DNA of 64,000 nucleotides from Luteimonas saliphila (GTDB taxonomy: Bacteria; Pseudomonadota; Gammaproteobacteria; Xanthomonadales; Xanthomonadaceae). The notes under the pieces were generated by a model. It worked only from the letters and a program-made list of their open reading frames with translations. It searched no databases and was not told where the DNA came from. How positions within the stretch are numbered: position 1 is the stretch's first letter; every line of letters begins with the position of its first letter. The stretch is from positions 323,121 through 387,120 of the forward strand of contig NZ_JAETWA010000042.1 of assembly GCF_016774335.1 (NCBI RefSeq), in the 5' to 3' direction. Positions 63,235 to 64,000 of this stretch are shown in pieces. The translations under genes were made by a program, and so were the position numbers.

Positions 63235-63948
63235 ATGGCGACATCCAAACGATTCCACGATGCCGGCGCCGCGCTCGCCGACCTCGTCGCCGATGGCCAG
63301 ACGCTGGCGGTCGGCGGCTTCGGTCTCTGCGGCATCCCCGAGGCCCTGATCGCCGCACTGCGTGACGCCGGGGTCAAGGATCTGACGGTCATCTCCAACA
63401 ATGCCGGCGTCGACGGCTTCGGACTTGGTCAACTGCTGGAGACGCGGCAGATCCGCAAGATGATTTCCTCCTACGTGGGCGAGAACAAGGAGTTCGAACG
63501 CCAGTACCTCGGCGGCGAACTGGAGCTCGAGTTCAACCCGCAGGGCACCCTGGCCGAGCGCCTGCGCGCCGGCGGGGCGGGGATTCCGGCGTTCTTCACC
63601 CGCACCGGGTACGGTACCGTGGTCGCCGAGGGCAAGGAGACCCGCCAGTTCGACGACGGTCACTGGTACGTGCTGGAAACCGCGCTGAAGGCCGATGTCG
63701 CGCTGATCAAGGCCTGGCGCGCCGACGAAGCGGGCAACCTGGTGTTCCGCAAGACCGCGCGCAACTTCAACCCAGCCTGCGCCATGGCCGGACGTGTCTG
63801 CGTGGCGGAGGTCGAGGAGCTGGTCCCGACCGGGACGATCGATCCGGACCACGTGCACCTGCCGGGCATCTACGTCGACCGGATCGTGCTCAATCCGAAC
63901 CCAGAAAAGCGCATCGAGCAGCGCACCGTGCGCCAGGAGAACAAGTGA
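63235..63948 (+). CDS. scoA: Succinyl-CoA:3-ketoacid CoA-transferase subunit A
   Basis: Alpha subunit of the enzyme transferring CoA from succinyl-CoA to acetoacetate in ketone-body use. The 237-residue product has VGGFGLCGIPEALI, ISNNAGVDGFGLGQLL and GAGIPAFFTRTGYGT. A GGAG ribosome binding site precedes the ATG. The stop overlaps the subunit B start as TGATG. Confidence 0.94.
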   Translation: MATSKRFHDAGAALADLVADGQTLAVGGFGLCGIPEALIAALRDAGVKDLTVISNNAGVDGFGLGQLLETRQIRKMISSYVGENKEFERQYLGGELELEFNPQGTLAERLRAGGAGIPAFFTRTGYGTVVAEGKETRQFDDGHWYVLETALKADVALIKAWRADEAGNLVFRKTARNFNPACAMAGRVCVAEVEELVPTGTIDPDHVHLPGIYVDRIVLNPNPEKRIEQRTVRQENK

Positions 63949-64000
63949 TGGCCTGGACCCGCGACGAAATGGCGCAGCGCGCCGCGCAGGAGCTCAGCGA
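63948..64000 (+). CDS. scoB: CoA-transferase subunit B, 3'-partial
   Basis: The first 17 codons (MAWTRDEMAQRAAQELS) follow scoA with a one-base overlap and match the start of 3-oxoacid CoA-transferase subunit B. The rest lies beyond the window. Confidence 0.85.
   Translation, partial: MAWTRDEMAQRAAQELS

Overview
The window is high-GC (roughly 68-70 %) gammaproteobacterial chromosome. Gene content and synteny fit a member of the Xanthomonadaceae/Lysobacteraceae: a SAM-riboswitch-led metX-metB-hom operon, pilT-pilU, aroK-aroB-(WGR)-hemE, a TonB-dependent receptor, an AAC(6')-type acetyltransferase, and an LPS/O-antigen locus abutting etfB-etfA. The placement is inferred from gene order and protein likeness only. 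No rRNA, tRNA, CRISPR array or phage was seen.

Layout, left half. 0-1 kb: a 5'-cut ISL3 transposase. 1.1-4.9 kb: a TonB receptor and a small secreted protein whose C-terminus resembles the receptor's. 4.9-14.9 kb: envelope and housekeeping genes (Hsp33, MtgA, GtrB-like glycosyltransferase, CBS protein, AsmA-like protein, hemolysin III, RF3, LytM/M23 protein, phytase-like lipoprotein). 14.9-18.6 kb: methionine operon behind a 10-bp palindrome and an S-box riboswitch; start/stop overlaps suggest translational coupling. 18.6-22.7 kb: a Tat-type sulfatase with a LacI-type operator, an alpha/beta hydrolase, and serine deaminase. 22.8-25.6 kb: thiol-redox mini-protein, a REP element, and a YceI-cytochrome b561-YceI operon. 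25.7-32.2 kb: a large periplasmic-propeller hybrid histidine kinase and a secreted metzincin protease with Calx-beta domains.

Right half. 32.4-36.0 kb: heme and shikimate genes plus dodecin. 36.0-43.0 kb: an unusual winged-helix/Ser-Thr-kinase/TPR protein divergent from a cassette of small secreted or membrane proteins (OmpA-like and several lipoproteins). 43.3-47.4 kb: a second REP, glycerate kinase, pdxH, AAC(6')-like enzyme, cobalamin-binding protein, DUF4426-like lipoprotein, proC. 47.8-50.1 kb: pilT and pilU separated by an inverted array of heptamers. 50.3-63.1 kb: an O-antigen/LPS glycan locus of visibly lower GC, running mostly leftward: WsaX/RgpF-type glycosyltransferase, etfBA, WbqC protein, GT2, methyltransferase, an ATP-grasp-HAD fusion, small DMT flippase, a heavily frameshifted methyltransferase pseudogene, WecE transaminase, and a convergent DUF2142 membrane protein. 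63.2 kb to the end: start of the succinyl-CoA:3-ketoacid CoA-transferase operon.

The most noteworthy items are the ATP-grasp-HAD fusion and the decayed methyltransferase in the glycan locus, the wHTH-kinase beside its secreted cassette, two REP elements that supply the stop codons of their neighbours, and several palindromes placed over or near promoters.
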